A stretch of 64,000 nucleotides of DNA from Amyelois transitella (taxonomy: Eukaryota; Arthropoda; Insecta; Lepidoptera; Pyralidae), in contig NC_083528.1 of the NCBI RefSeq assembly GCF_032362555.1, forward strand, positions 3,782,001 through 3,846,000, in the 5' to 3' direction. Positions 11,865 to 22,989 of the stretch are shown here, in pieces. The notes below the pieces were generated by a model, which had not been told where the DNA came from, did not search any database, and worked only from the letters and a program-made list of their open reading frames with translations. The translations under genes and the position numbers were made by a program. Each line of letters starts with the position of its first letter. The first letter of the stretch is position 1.

Positions 11865-12020
11865 AGGTAAATATGTGTTTGTTTGTCTGTTAACCCTTCA
11901 CATAACGACTCAAACGATTTTGATGAAATTTGGTAAATGGTTTAGACATTGGAAAATAACATAGGCTGCATTCTTATGTAATCACGAGTTCACTTTCTAA
12001 AATATTTTTTCCCTGAGACT
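11865..12020 (-). repeat. decayed RTE-like LINE 3' fragment
   Basis: It reads TGTTTGTTTGTCTGTTAACC, AACGATTTTGATGAAATTTGG and GGTTTAGACATTGGAAAATA, typical of an antisense insect RTE/CR1-type 3' UTR. Confidence 0.45.
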
Positions 12021-12108
12021 GGAAATAAAGACATAAAAATGTTTTAGATCAAAATGACAAATTTATTGTCACAACGAATGAATTTCTAGAAATATATATA
12101 TTTTTCTT

Positions 12109-12292
12109 AATAAATATAGGGGACAAATTACTCAAATTGAGTTAGCCTCAAAGTTCTAGATTTGTGCTACGAGATACTAACTCAACGATACGAAAAAATA
12201 CATACTTATATAGATAAACATCCAAGACCCAGGCCAATCAGAGAAAGTTCGTTTCTCATTATGCCCTGGTCGGGATTCAAACCCGGACCAAG
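12109..12292 (-). repeat. family D tRNA-like SINE
   Basis: It starts TAATAAATATAGGGGACAAA, continues TTGAGTTAGCCTCAAAGTTC and CAAGACCCAGGCCAATCAG, and ends with GGGATTCAAACCCGG (12272-12286). That last motif is a box-B-like element (GGTTYGAATCC type) on the minus strand. The tRNA-like head beyond it is truncated. A second copy lies at 35802-35975. Confidence 0.7.
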
Positions 12293-12526
12293 TGTAAGCA
12301 GGGGCAATGATTTATTTAAATAAATAACTAAGAACTCTGTAGATTTCTAATCACTTGGAGCTGGTGCAGTGAGAGAAAGGAGTGGCGAATGCAATAACTA
12401 TTCATCATGATATCTGAAGCTGTCTTCAATGCCTAATTACAGATAAGCACTACAAGACGGAGGACCATGTTTCTATTGGTTATCTTTACCAAGAGTTTCT
12501 CGACGATTGAATGTTAAATCAGACAA

Positions 12527-12660
12527 ACTGCGCCCCAGGGATCCATTTTCGGGATAAAAAGTACCCTATAAGGTCTTATTATACCAGTGTACAAAATTTC
12601 ATCAAAATCCGTTAAATAATTTTTGCGTAACAAAGTTACAAACATACATAGGACTTAGGT
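12527..12660 (+). repeat. RTE-like LINE 3' fragment
   Basis: It contains TCGGGATAAAAAGTACCC in slightly diverged form, AAAATTTCATCAAAATCCG, TAATTTTTGCGTAACAAAG and TTACAAACATACATA, the usual order of this 3' UTR family. Confidence 0.6.
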
Positions 12661-12754
12661 ATTCCTGGACTTTGGTTATTGTTGCAAAAACAGGACACCT
12701 CGCCAAGCGGATTCAACAGGGATATAATAAAATATATTTAATATCTCATAAACA

Positions 12755-12808
12755 TTTATTATTTATATGGCAAAACAACGTTTGCCGGAAGAGCTAGTAT
12801 CTCATAAA
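12755..12808 (+). repeat. 3' end of a LINE-like family also present at 31003-31245
   Basis: TTATTTATATGGCAAAACAACG and TTTGCCGGAAGAGCTAGT are the familiar lepidopteran element end; only the last 50 bp or so are present. Confidence 0.5.
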
Positions 12809-12809
12809 C

Positions 12810-14630
12810 ATTTATGTAGCCGAACAAGAGAACACCTCATTAACACAATATCAACAACTAAGTTCCAAAATATCTGTAAATCTGTGTACATACAGACAAA
12901 CAGCTAACAATATTTTTCATCTGACCTACAGAAATCTAACAAAATATCGAAAATATTTGAAAGGAAATCCCAGCACAAATCCATAACTTTAGTTGGGAGG
13001 TATTCGCTGCATTTCAACTAAGGCATTTGTATGCAATGTAAACGTACGCGGTGCAGTCTGCATAAGATGCACCACACACAGAGCGCGAATTACTTTCTGA
13101 CGGGTTTTTTATGTTCAATCCGCCCCGATTTCGATTGAGTAGAGATTAAATACCTAAAACTAGTAGTTTATACACGAATTACAATACAATTTATAAAAAA
13201 TGTGAAAATTATCCGTGCTTTCTCGTCTGTGGAAATTGTCTACAATTTAGGAACTTATAATACTTCTAAATGAACCTAGTTTATTCGTTTTCGCGTGAAA
13301 TAATGGTTACAAGACATTTGCCCGAGCTTTTACTCTTGTATGGATTTCCTGGGATATACATATTTTATTACATCTGAAGATTTAGCCTACCTTTGTGTCA
13401 GTTTCCTTAAAATCGGTATGGTAGTGTTTGGGTTAATATGTTAAAAACAAATATCTACTTAATATTTTTGGTATTAATGACACCCAGTCAGACCTTTTTT
13501 CGACTATGCATATTTCTTCCATATAAATAGAATCAGTTATTTTTTATAATTACATAACAGGAGTTTTAATTTCTGCTGATTATTACTGGCTGATATCTAT
13601 GATATTATTATATTTAAATAATTCATCCTCATTATCACTTTAATAAGTATAACAGATTCTGTTTTTCCATTTGGGCTGTGGGTTTTGGGATTCAAAAAGC
13701 ATTTGCTGGTCAAATCACCTAGGTTACGTTGTCCCCGTACTCGTGGAGTGTTATTACTTGAAGAAAACATAAGATATGATAATATATTTGCCTAATTTAC
13801 ACTCTGAACAATAATTGTTCCAGCGTCCATTAAATCAGTCTCAATTGGATGTATACGACACGTAAATTAAGCAAATGAAGTCTGAGGTATTCATTAGTCA
13901 AGCACGAATGCAATTAGCATTTGAAAACTCATTACCGAGCGGCTGCGATTCTTTCAATCGTCCATGTGACTATGCAAGTGGAGCGGGACTTATTTATTTA
14001 GCTTTTTATACGAGAATTTGATGATGCAAGATATAACCTAAAGATAAACCAAAATTATGTGTTGTTTGTTCCTAAAGAATATCTTAACCATTATTCTGAT
14101 TTGAATTTAGACCTATAGTGTCATGTCATGAGCTAAAGAGTTAATAAATCTCTACGAACATATTAGAAATAAAAACACTGTTTTATGTTTTCTTAAATTA
14201 GTATTTTACCGATACATTCGTCTTTTACACGTGAGATATGTCATTGTGTTATTTATCTCGATATTGATTTACCATGTCGATTTAATCAGTTAACACCATT
14301 TTGAAATAAAAACAGAACAATCTAAGTCACTTAAATTCAAGTTTATAAGAGCAGAACAAAATTTAAAGTTTCGATATACTACAAGCTCCTTGCCCGTTGG
14401 TAATTGCCTTACGTCATGTCCACACGGACCTCCACATGCGGACGACAAAAATAGGAATGACGTCATTTGTACTAATTTGTCGTTTTCTAAATGTGGGACG
14501 AACATTGTGTACAAGTTGAACTTTTTTTAATGGCTTTATTATGAAGACCTACCATGATTTTAAGGGATAAACTAGGGATAAGCAGCTGATGAACCTGAAA
14601 CCCATAAAAAATTGCCAGAATTTGGATTTT
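12810..14630. other. non-coding stretch
   Basis: Nothing that I can name. The 74-codon minus-strand ORF at 14290-14514 lacks splice context and family resemblance. Confidence 0.45.
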
Positions 14631-14639
14631 ATTGCCCGA

Positions 14640-14760
14640 GATACTTTAGAAAATATGCTATTATAAATAGTTTAAACAGATACACAAATCGCAAAAGATC
14701 AGAATTGGTTTATCACAAAAAATTTTATCGTTGGTTAAACCTTAACTTACCTGAATTCTT
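14640..14760. repeat. diverged direct repeat, copy 1
   Basis: AGTTTAAACAGATACACAAAT, TCAGAATTGGTTT, TTTTATCGTTG and ATAAACC-like blocks recur in the same order at 15118-15230, about 480 bp downstream. This is either an ancient local duplication or two copies of an unnamed repeat. Confidence 0.5.
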
Positions 14761-15117
14761 ATAGAAACTGGTTCATATGAAAATTGGATCCCTTATCGTG
14801 TGAACGTAGAAGATATTTCAATGCAACGCAATTTTCATGGCAACCTAAGTATCGGTGCAATGATTTGCATGATTGGATGATGCTTGTAAATGATTAATCG
14901 GCGCTAGAGAAAGCCGTTCTAACGAGGTCTAAATCAATTCTAACTAAGATGCTTGTTATCTATATTACCACTTTGAAGATAGGCCTCACAGTGAGTACTT
15001 ACAATTTCTTTAAATCACCATTCAAATAATTGTTTCAAAGTAAAAGATTTTGAAAGTTATTCCATCATAAATTATATCAATTTAGTCATAGTCCATAAAG
15101 CTTCTTGCATATTTTAC

Positions 15118-15230
15118 CGCAATATTAAAAGAAGTTTAAACAGATACGCAAATTCCAAAGTTCAGAATTGGTTTTTATAATTTTAATCGTTGAGTTGATA
15201 AACCATTACTTACTAGTCCCGAAGATTACA
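15118..15230. repeat. diverged direct repeat, copy 2
   Basis: It holds AGTTTAAACAGATACGCAAA, TTCAGAATTGGTTTTTAT and TTAATCGTTG. Roughly three quarters of the positions match copy 1 by eye. Confidence 0.5.
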
Positions 15231-17640
15231 GGATTTCTAGAATTTTAGGTAGGTTAGTTTCTACCCTAAATTAACTTTATTTATAACGTGCATAAACTTT
15301 TAAGAGTCTGTTTCAACAAAAGAGCTGAACCAAAAAAATCAATAGGCAAATGAAGTGCGGCAGAAGAAGTGAAAATCTTGAAACGGATAGAGAGCAGCTC
15401 ATCACAAAAGATCCAAAAGTAGGTTAGGTGATGTTAGAACTTTTATCTAAGAGATCACGCATGCGCGACCACATACATACATATATATTTTAGCACCAAG
15501 TATGTCTTGCTCAGTACAGTCAGCTACCAAATAACGTGTTATTTCATTTTATTAAGGAAGCTAAGCTATCATCAATGTCGTTGACCGTACAAACTTAAGA
15601 CATGTTCAAGCAGAACAATGATCGGCATCTTCCCACGCAGACCAATTAAGTATAATTGTATGATGTGCTGCAAACCCTAGATGGTCTGTTCAGGTGTATC
15701 TTGTCATAATCATAAGTGGTTTGAAGATGGTTGGTTGACCATACTTAGAAATACATGTATATATACAAAGCCCCAGAATGATTGTCAAGATTTTCTAAAA
15801 AACGAACTCTTCAAATCAAGGGACAAGGATAAATGAAACAAATGATATCCCTGGCTCGCGTCGTGTTTCAAACTGAGCTTTTAGCATCATAGAATAAATA
15901 GCATGTACGTACATTTGAACTACAAAAGAACAAACCTAAAAGCAGATCCACATGGTAAAGCTGTACATAAAAGACAATCATAATTCAAACAAAAAGAAGT
16001 AAAGAATAAAGATCATACGAAAACAAGACCAGCTATAATGACTGTTTACTTAAACCTCACTACACCTGCTGTGATTTTTGCGGGTGCATGTTTGAAGAAC
16101 TAGAAAGTACATCTAGAATAAAACGCATTTAACATAGATCTAAATGCTTATACAAAAAAATAAATAAATAATAAGCGACTACCAAAAACTTGTGAAAATC
16201 CCGGGCTCGCAATTTTGGGACTAACGCCAGGAGAAAGGGCTCTAGAAAATACGGGTTAGACATCAGTATCGACCCATTGATTCAACCAAACGTCCACGCC
16301 TTACGCATAAGGAGTAACCCCTCTGAGGAATAAATTTTTAAATTGTAAAACAAGTGAAAATTTCCCGGAAATATTGACCCAGTCGACAACACTTCAAGAT
16401 CACCTTGGAAATATATGAGTGAATATCATGAAACAGCATGACAGCACTATCATATCATCTACATAGAAACAAACAAAACGTGGGCAACATCATTCAAAAT
16501 TTGACGAAACAATTAGAAAATACCAAAAATAGTTGTATCATGTCTTTTCGAGTATCTATCTCCCTGCAGTAATTGTGAAACACTGCCCTGCCTTACCTTA
16601 CATTTTTCCGATTTAGAGATTCAGAGGTTGAGATGTATTTTTATTTGATGAATCAGTAAACCGCAATGTAAAACATATAAAAATTTAGCCACAATGTGTG
16701 AAATCTATGTTCCTGTGACCTATTTTTGTCTAGTAGATAAAATCTAAAAATAAATTTGCAAATGTGCCCCAAATTCTTCAGAACGGTCACATAGCCATTC
16801 TGAACAATATCCCTGACAAATGATCTGTTAATAATGGCTGCATCAGACTGTGACAACATAAATTCAATAATCTTTTGTGCGTAACAATGCGATTGCAACT
16901 AGATGCTCTTATATAAACTAGATATTCAGTCGTACGGCTATAAACTTAAGGGCCAGTATGGATCATACACTTGGCAGAGCAGATGTCACGCATAGGTAGA
17001 CAAACTATTTTGAATCAATGCAATGGTTTGCATGTGACATGCAACTGTTATTTAGTATTTTCGATACCATTGATTGTAATCCTAAAACATATGTAATCCT
17101 AAAATCAGATATTATACGACTTATGATAATACAGATACGATCTTGCGTGCAAATAGAAACGCATTAGTGATTAGTATGAAACTAAGTTATCACATCAGGT
17201 GCAAAAATTAAGTATTAAATTAAAATGAAAAATAGACATTAGAAAAAGAAATGCTAAATATCTATTGTATTTATACCTAAATATTATAATTATAATAAAA
17301 TTTTTGAAGATCGCGGCAATCAGTTATCATTACTTAACCAAAACTGTGTTGTATATGTTGATGTTAAAGCTGAAATATCCGTACCTGTAACCAATCAAAC
17401 ATCGAATCATAATACGGGCGACAAAAATTGAAAATTGATCACAGTTGTTAAAAGAAAGACAAAAACAAGAACTAGAGCAAAGAAAGGAAAAGGAAGTGAG
17501 AACAAAAGCGGTAACGCTCCGCAAAAACGGATGGAACTTTCTTTAGCCGATGTTCGACAGCTATAAATCATTGTTATACGAGCACTTAGTAAACTACGGA
17601 TATATATCAAATCAACATGCGTGATTCAAAAACACTCTTT
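15231..17640. other. non-coding stretch
   Basis: AT-rich, with no supported exon. Overlapping minus-strand ORFs at 17330-17610 sit opposite a lysine-rich plus-strand reading, and neither has splice sites or a recognisable family. Confidence 0.45.
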
Positions 17641-17650
17641 ACGATGTGAG

Positions 17651-17935
17651 GAATGTCGGTGGCAGATTGGTTAAGGCCTATGAAATATTAAATTCGTAAT
17701 AGAGGTTCGAATCCCAAAACGGTCATACATCTATCAATAACTTATTCTGAGTTACCTACTGATCGATGTCCTTAAGGTGATAAATCATGAGGAAACCTGA
17801 TAAATCAGCCAACTAAATGCGTTACCATGATCAAAATTAGTCCGGTTAGAGGTATTATTAGTCACAGAGAGCGGACTAAGTATGTCACTCTTGGTTCACG
17901 GTTATAGGCGGTACTCAAGATCTTACGAGTACAAA
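17651..17935 (+). repeat. family E tRNA-derived SINE with head
   Basis: The head keeps Pol III promoter-like boxes: TGGCAGATTGGTTAAGG (box A-like, 17660-17676) and GGTTCGAATCC (box B, 17704-17714). The body has TGATCGATGTCCTTAAGGTG, ATGAGGAAACCTG and GTTACCATGATC. The anticodon region is degenerate, so this is a SINE and not a functional tRNA. Confidence 0.7.
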
Positions 17936-20900
17936 TAAATCGGATATTTTCTGTTTGATTACTGTTTTCTTCGGCAGAGTATCATATGTTTTGTTAATGC
18001 GTCACTGATCCAATTCCTATATGCATCTCATGCGCAATTTGTGATAACATCCGGTATTCGACTTGTTTGTTTAATCTCTATTTATAACACACTGAAAAAT
18101 TTACATGTTCATAATTTTTATTCTATATTTTAGTTTTATTAAATTTGCATAAAGCAGCATCTTGTGTGGCACAATTAATGCGTAATAAATAATTTTACAA
18201 AATTTAAAGATTTCCAATAAAACCACCACAAAACATAACCTTGAAAAGACAGCCACTTTAAAAAAGAGTCACAAAACCGTAATCAAAGAGCAGAACACCA
18301 TCACAATGCAGTAATCTTCGTAACCACACCGTAACAGAATGTGATTACGTTTAGACTGGTTATATTAAAGTTTTACATCATTCGAACGAAATAAGTAGGT
18401 AGTTTGCATTAATGACTATTAGCACATAAATAGAATAACCTTGGCGTTTTGAAGTAAAAACAGAAGATTTATTAAAAAACCTCGATTATTATTTGACATA
18501 TCAAGACAGAATTGATTCAAATAACACACTTACTTATAGCAATGATGATCTTTGTTAATCTTATATTACCGACACAATTAGTTAGGGATTGTTATATTTC
18601 TGAAAATAAAAGAAGTATTTAGTCCTAACAAAAATACCAAACAGAAATAATATATGGGTTTTACTGACGCGACACTTTACAAACGAAAGATTTTTTATCA
18701 ACACGAAAATATAAAATCCTCGTAACTTGTCAATAATGTACCAAATATGAATTTGAAATCATTTGATACAACTCCGAGCGACGCTACTGCAGAAAACATT
18801 TGTCAATTTGGGAGAAGATTGATAAACGGCCCCCACACCAGACAATCGGGACTATGTCCTTGTCAGTTCATCTTAATTTATTCAAATCTGCACAGTCTGA
18901 ACTCTGAATTGACTGTATGCTAAATATTGATTTGCAACTGATTTTTGTTGTTTGCCGCAGATTGTATTTATCACGTGTCGTCTTATTCCTTTTGAAGTCC
19001 ATCGCAGAATTTGCATTTTCTTTTTAATATTTTCATTTTCGCCATTTATTGTAGTATGTATGTTTATTCATGATAGTATGTGTGACAAACTATTATGACG
19101 ATGAGAAAATGTAAATTTGGGCAGTCGTGAACGTATTGTGATAGATTATGTTCAACTCACTTCATAACTTTTTCACCAACAAATAAAGGTTGAAGAAACA
19201 ATTTTATTTCGAGGCAAGACGTGACGTTTATTCATCTCCGAAACCCATTACATAACCATTTAATATCGATGACGACAGCAATATTATTCGGCAATGATTT
19301 ATTACATCTTCGTATCAGACGAAGATTCGATATCGATTGAATTGATAGCAAATTGATTTTATCTTTTTAAAACAGAGATTGTTCCAGAACATGATCTTGT
19401 TCATATCTACGGCAAAAATGCTTCACTTTTTTGTTTGTTTTAGAGCATAAGGAGAAAGGAACATAAACGCTGTTTTTATTATTACGTCAACAGATTTTAA
19501 TACGTAGGTACACCTAGCATTGAATTGCAAGGCTAAAATTGAACTATTCTTTGGCTTTTGTCATTTACATAAATATATTTCTGACTAATATGACGATTAC
19601 AAAGCTGGCTCACATCAAGATATCAAACCTAATTTGTTTCGGCGCACTGCTTATTACATCATTCGTTTATTTCTGATCTTGACATTTCAAAGTCTCCTTA
19701 TAATCCAGTTTCATTAAACTTTTTCATGTTTATGTTTGCTTAGTTACTAGCAAACCTAATAATCTAGATTGTTTCTCAGATAATCTATTTATCATAATGT
19801 TCTTTACTCTTTGGAACAATTGGTATCTTTGAAGCTATATTTTTTCACAGCAAGTACCTATGAAACAATAGCGTACTCCCGTAGCTTTGCTTGCTTGTGA
19901 AATGTAGAATGATGATTTCAAGATAGTTTCAAAAAAGAATTCTTAAATAGAAGCCTACCTTTTATATATAAAGGCACATTAAATGTTACCAACTATAAAA
20001 TTCAAAGTAACAATTACAAAAGTAGCAACCGTAAAGGAATATTATCAAGTCTTCCACATTATCAACCTAGCGATAAAATTCGCAATATAGCTTTTACGAG
20101 AGTTCGTTAAGTAGACATTCACAACAAAGTAATGAGATAAGATCGAATATCATACCAATACAAATATGTAGGGACATGTCTCTTTAGTCAAATAAATCGA
20201 AACAATTAAGGCCTAGATGGAACTTGACTGAAGAAAATCTCGCTTTTACAAATACACGGAACAAATAAGTAGGTATACAATCTAAAAATGCACTTTTGTT
20301 TAATCTTAATTCAACTAAAAGCAGACAAAGACTGGTATTTCCATCATACATTTTTGATTTATCATGGAATAAATACTTGGCAAGATGACTTTAAATTTAC
20401 ACAAAGACTTTTATGATATGAATCCCGAACTATCCAAACAATTGTTATAATTCAAGTCAAGTGGTACGATTTATTGTTCCGTACACGCGTCATAGCCACA
20501 CTGAATCTATACCGCGCCAACAACATAGACACCAATTTTTCACATCTGTCGAGGTATGGCGAAGGGCATTAATTACAAGTCTTTACCAATTTTGAGATTA
20601 TTAAAATGTACTGTTAACTGCAAGTAGGTCGACACTGATGGCAGCGTCATACGGTGCAATATCCGTTCACTGATGGTTTTAGATAGTGGCGTGGGTTGCA
20701 TGTGGCGTGGTTCTCTCTTTCATTACCCATTACAGCGATTTCTCGTCGTATGGCAATTTACGGTTGTGCTTGTTTGTACATAGGTAAAATAATATATAGC
20801 CTAAATACATCCATATTTGACATGTTAGATATTATTGAAAGATATTTTTATTTTTTTAAATCCCTTATTTATAGGTAAAAAAATACAAACACTTCTACTT

Positions 20901-21485
20901 TATCATATTGATGAAATAAAATTTTGTTTAAGAGACATCTATATTGTGTAAATAACTACTTATAAATAGGACACAGGTAATACTTTAGGGGAAAACAAGT
21001 TTTCTATCATCATATTGTATAAACGAGACATTAGATAAAAATAATAGCTCTACTTATTCCACAACAACACCACTTTAAGACAAAATTCATGAAACATTTT
21101 AGTAATAAAACTAATGAAAAAATTGGTGCATACCACGCGGTTGGCAGAAATCGGTACGACAGGATGAAATCATTGTCTTGCCATCTCGATTATCTAACTC
21201 CCCAATTTAGGCACTGCATCTCCCAACTCAAATGTATTATTTTTTTATTTCTGGAGTATCCGAATGGTAAGTATATTAACATCGAAAAAATTTATCGAGT
21301 GGCACTTTTATTTCAGTATTTGTTTTTTTAGAAAAGATATTATGTATTTGTAATGCCAGAATAATCATGTACATGACAAAAAATCTTTAATTACAATTTT
21401 CAAATCCCAATCGCCTTCAATTTTAACAGTTATGCTAGCTGAACTATGAAAATCAGTATTACACAATAATTGATTTCGTGGGCTT
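17936..21485. other. non-coding stretch
   Basis: AT-rich. I see a GC-richer patch at 20630-20770, where a short open frame runs to a weak donor (ACATAG|GTAAAA, about 20781), but nothing supports a gene. Confidence 0.4.
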
Positions 21486-21489
21486 TTGT

Positions 21490-22399
21490 AATAGGCTATT
21501 TGACAAAGTTCTAAAAACTATCTTAGGGTATTTATTTGTTTATAAGGAGCCCTACAAAAATACTTTTCTGCCTTTATTACAGCTACTTTATTAAAAAATC
21601 GAAAAAGAAAATGCAATATTTAAATATGCCGCCAAAACGCGACTTTTAGCAATATGGCGGCCATGGCATGCAGTGACGTAAATTTCGTGTAAATATCATA
21701 CAAAGCTTGTTGGTGTTTCGAAAAGTTTTGATTTTCTCTTGTTTTATTTAACTTGTGCCACGTCATATGTGTGAAAATTATTAAAATGAGTTCCTATAAA
21801 TGTTGTGCAGTGCCTCAATGCACTAATACAACAATAAAATCTCCTACGAAACTGTTTTTTTCTATGCCGATGGATTTGAATATTCGCAAGAAGTGGTTTC
21901 AGATCATGATCTAAGATCAGTGGTTACCAAGGTATACTTACATTGATGTTTTCACATTCCTCAGTTCGGCAGAAATCTGGATTGTCTGAATTGAAGAAGA
22001 CAATCCAGATTTCTTCTTCCAACCATTATTGCGTCCACTTTTGGTAGGTTTCGACTGTCAGCTTTCGCGGAATTGGTTTCCATTATTAAATACCTATGTT
22101 ATCTGAGTAATCCTGAGCGATCAAACACTTATAAAATCTTGAAAAATAATAGCGAACACTAAGGAACTTTACGATCCACAGTCTGTTTATGGATAATTGA
22201 CGTCATAATCGAAATAGCCAATCACGTTCGTTTTTAGTCACGTGACAGCTGCATATAAAAACCTAATTTTTTGAGACGGATTTTGTTTAAATAATGCAAT
22301 ATTTTTATCTCGCGTTATTACAAATCGCTCCAAAAAAATAATATTAAGACTGATGACATAAAAGAAATGTATATTTTTAATACAGTCAAATAGCCTATT
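21490..22399. mobile_element. possible P-like transposon relic carrying a THAP half-domain
   Basis: AATAGGCTATTTGAC (21490-21504) and its exact reverse complement GTCAAATAGCCTATT (22385-22399) bracket 910 bp. Inside lie a THAP-domain start (21786-21914), an ATGGCGGCC patch (21654) and a perfect 17-bp hairpin (about 21971). THAP domains are the DNA-binding part of P-element transposases, which makes an internally deleted P-like element plausible. No 8-bp target duplication is evident, so the real ends may lie elsewhere. Confidence 0.4.
21786..21914 (+). pseudogene. truncated THAP zinc-finger ORF
   Basis: The 42-codon ORF begins MSSYKCCAVPQCTNTTIK and continues TKLFFSMP and RKKWFQ. This matches the N-terminal half of a THAP domain: the Cys-x(2-4)-Cys pair, the F-S-M-P position where THAP has F-x-x-P, and the R-x-x-W core. 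The frame then meets a TAA at 21912. The distal Cys-x2-His pair and the AVPxF-type motif are not visible in any frame close by. It could be a first exon whose donor I cannot see, but a broken transposase or THAP gene is more likely. The short distance to the inverted repeats at 21490 and 22399 supports a transposon origin. Confidence 0.5.
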
Positions 22400-22768
22400 T
22401 ATTACTGGCAAAGTATATTCACAGATAAAAAATAAACAGAAAATTTCGAAATGAAGGAACGAACATACACGAACAGGCGGATGCAACCAACTGCTAAATT
22501 ATACGTGCAGTGCAACAGCGGTCCGAGCTTTAATGAAAATGTAGGAAGCCAAATGGGATTGGGCGATTCCAATTTGTTCAGTGTAGCCAAGCCCTCAGTT
22601 TTACTGTAGATCTAGTTTCTTAAAATCCTTTAAAGTTTTGCCATCTAAATCCGAAGGTGTTTCTTAATTGTACTGTTTTTTCCTACAAAAAGTCATACAA
22701 TTCAAGGAATAGCCAAAATAAGTCCTTATTCCGTCATTAAAAATATTATCCCGATTTCGATGATAAAT

Positions 22769-22984
22769 ATGGGTACAAGCATCTCTAAAAATGTTGGAAC
22801 AGTATTCTTTAGTAACTTTTATAGTTCAGTTTTATCTCACATTGGGCAGTTTGTACAGCAGCTTTTGAACGATAGTTTTATAGGTATCTACAGAGATTAT
22901 TTTGGTGACAAAGGCTTGGACGTGATCGCGAATAAAGTATTTGATCTGTTTGATTTGAACCCCTTACACCCTCAAGTTAAATAG
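22769..22984 (+). CDS. small intronless ORF with N-myristoylation signature, unidentified
   Basis: From the ATG at 22769 the 71-residue product begins MGTSISKNVGTVFF. Gly2, Ser6 and Lys7 fit the N-myristoylation consensus (MGxxxS plus a basic residue). An upstream in-frame ATG at 22760 would bury this motif. The middle is amphipathic (SHIGQFVQQLLNDSFIG) and the end acidic-hydrophobic (IANKVFDLFDLNPL). It is balanced in amino-acid composition, unlike the random ORFs around it. There is no intron and no clear poly(A) signal, and I recognise no family. It could be a real micro-protein, an exon of a larger gene, or a retrocopy fragment. Confidence 0.4.
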   Translation: MGTSISKNVGTVFFSNFYSSVLSHIGQFVQQLLNDSFIGIYRDYFGDKGLDVIANKVFDLFDLNPLHPQVK

Positions 22985-22989
22985 TAAAA

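Noticed and set aside
17651..17720. possible tRNA gene (intact box B)
   Set aside because: No anticodon stem or acceptor pairing; followed by a SINE body seen elsewhere.
22402..22590. 62-codon minus-strand ORF, with a 53-codon plus-strand ORF opposite it (22451-22609)
   Set aside because: Each undermines the other; neither has a recognised family or a polyadenylation or splice context.
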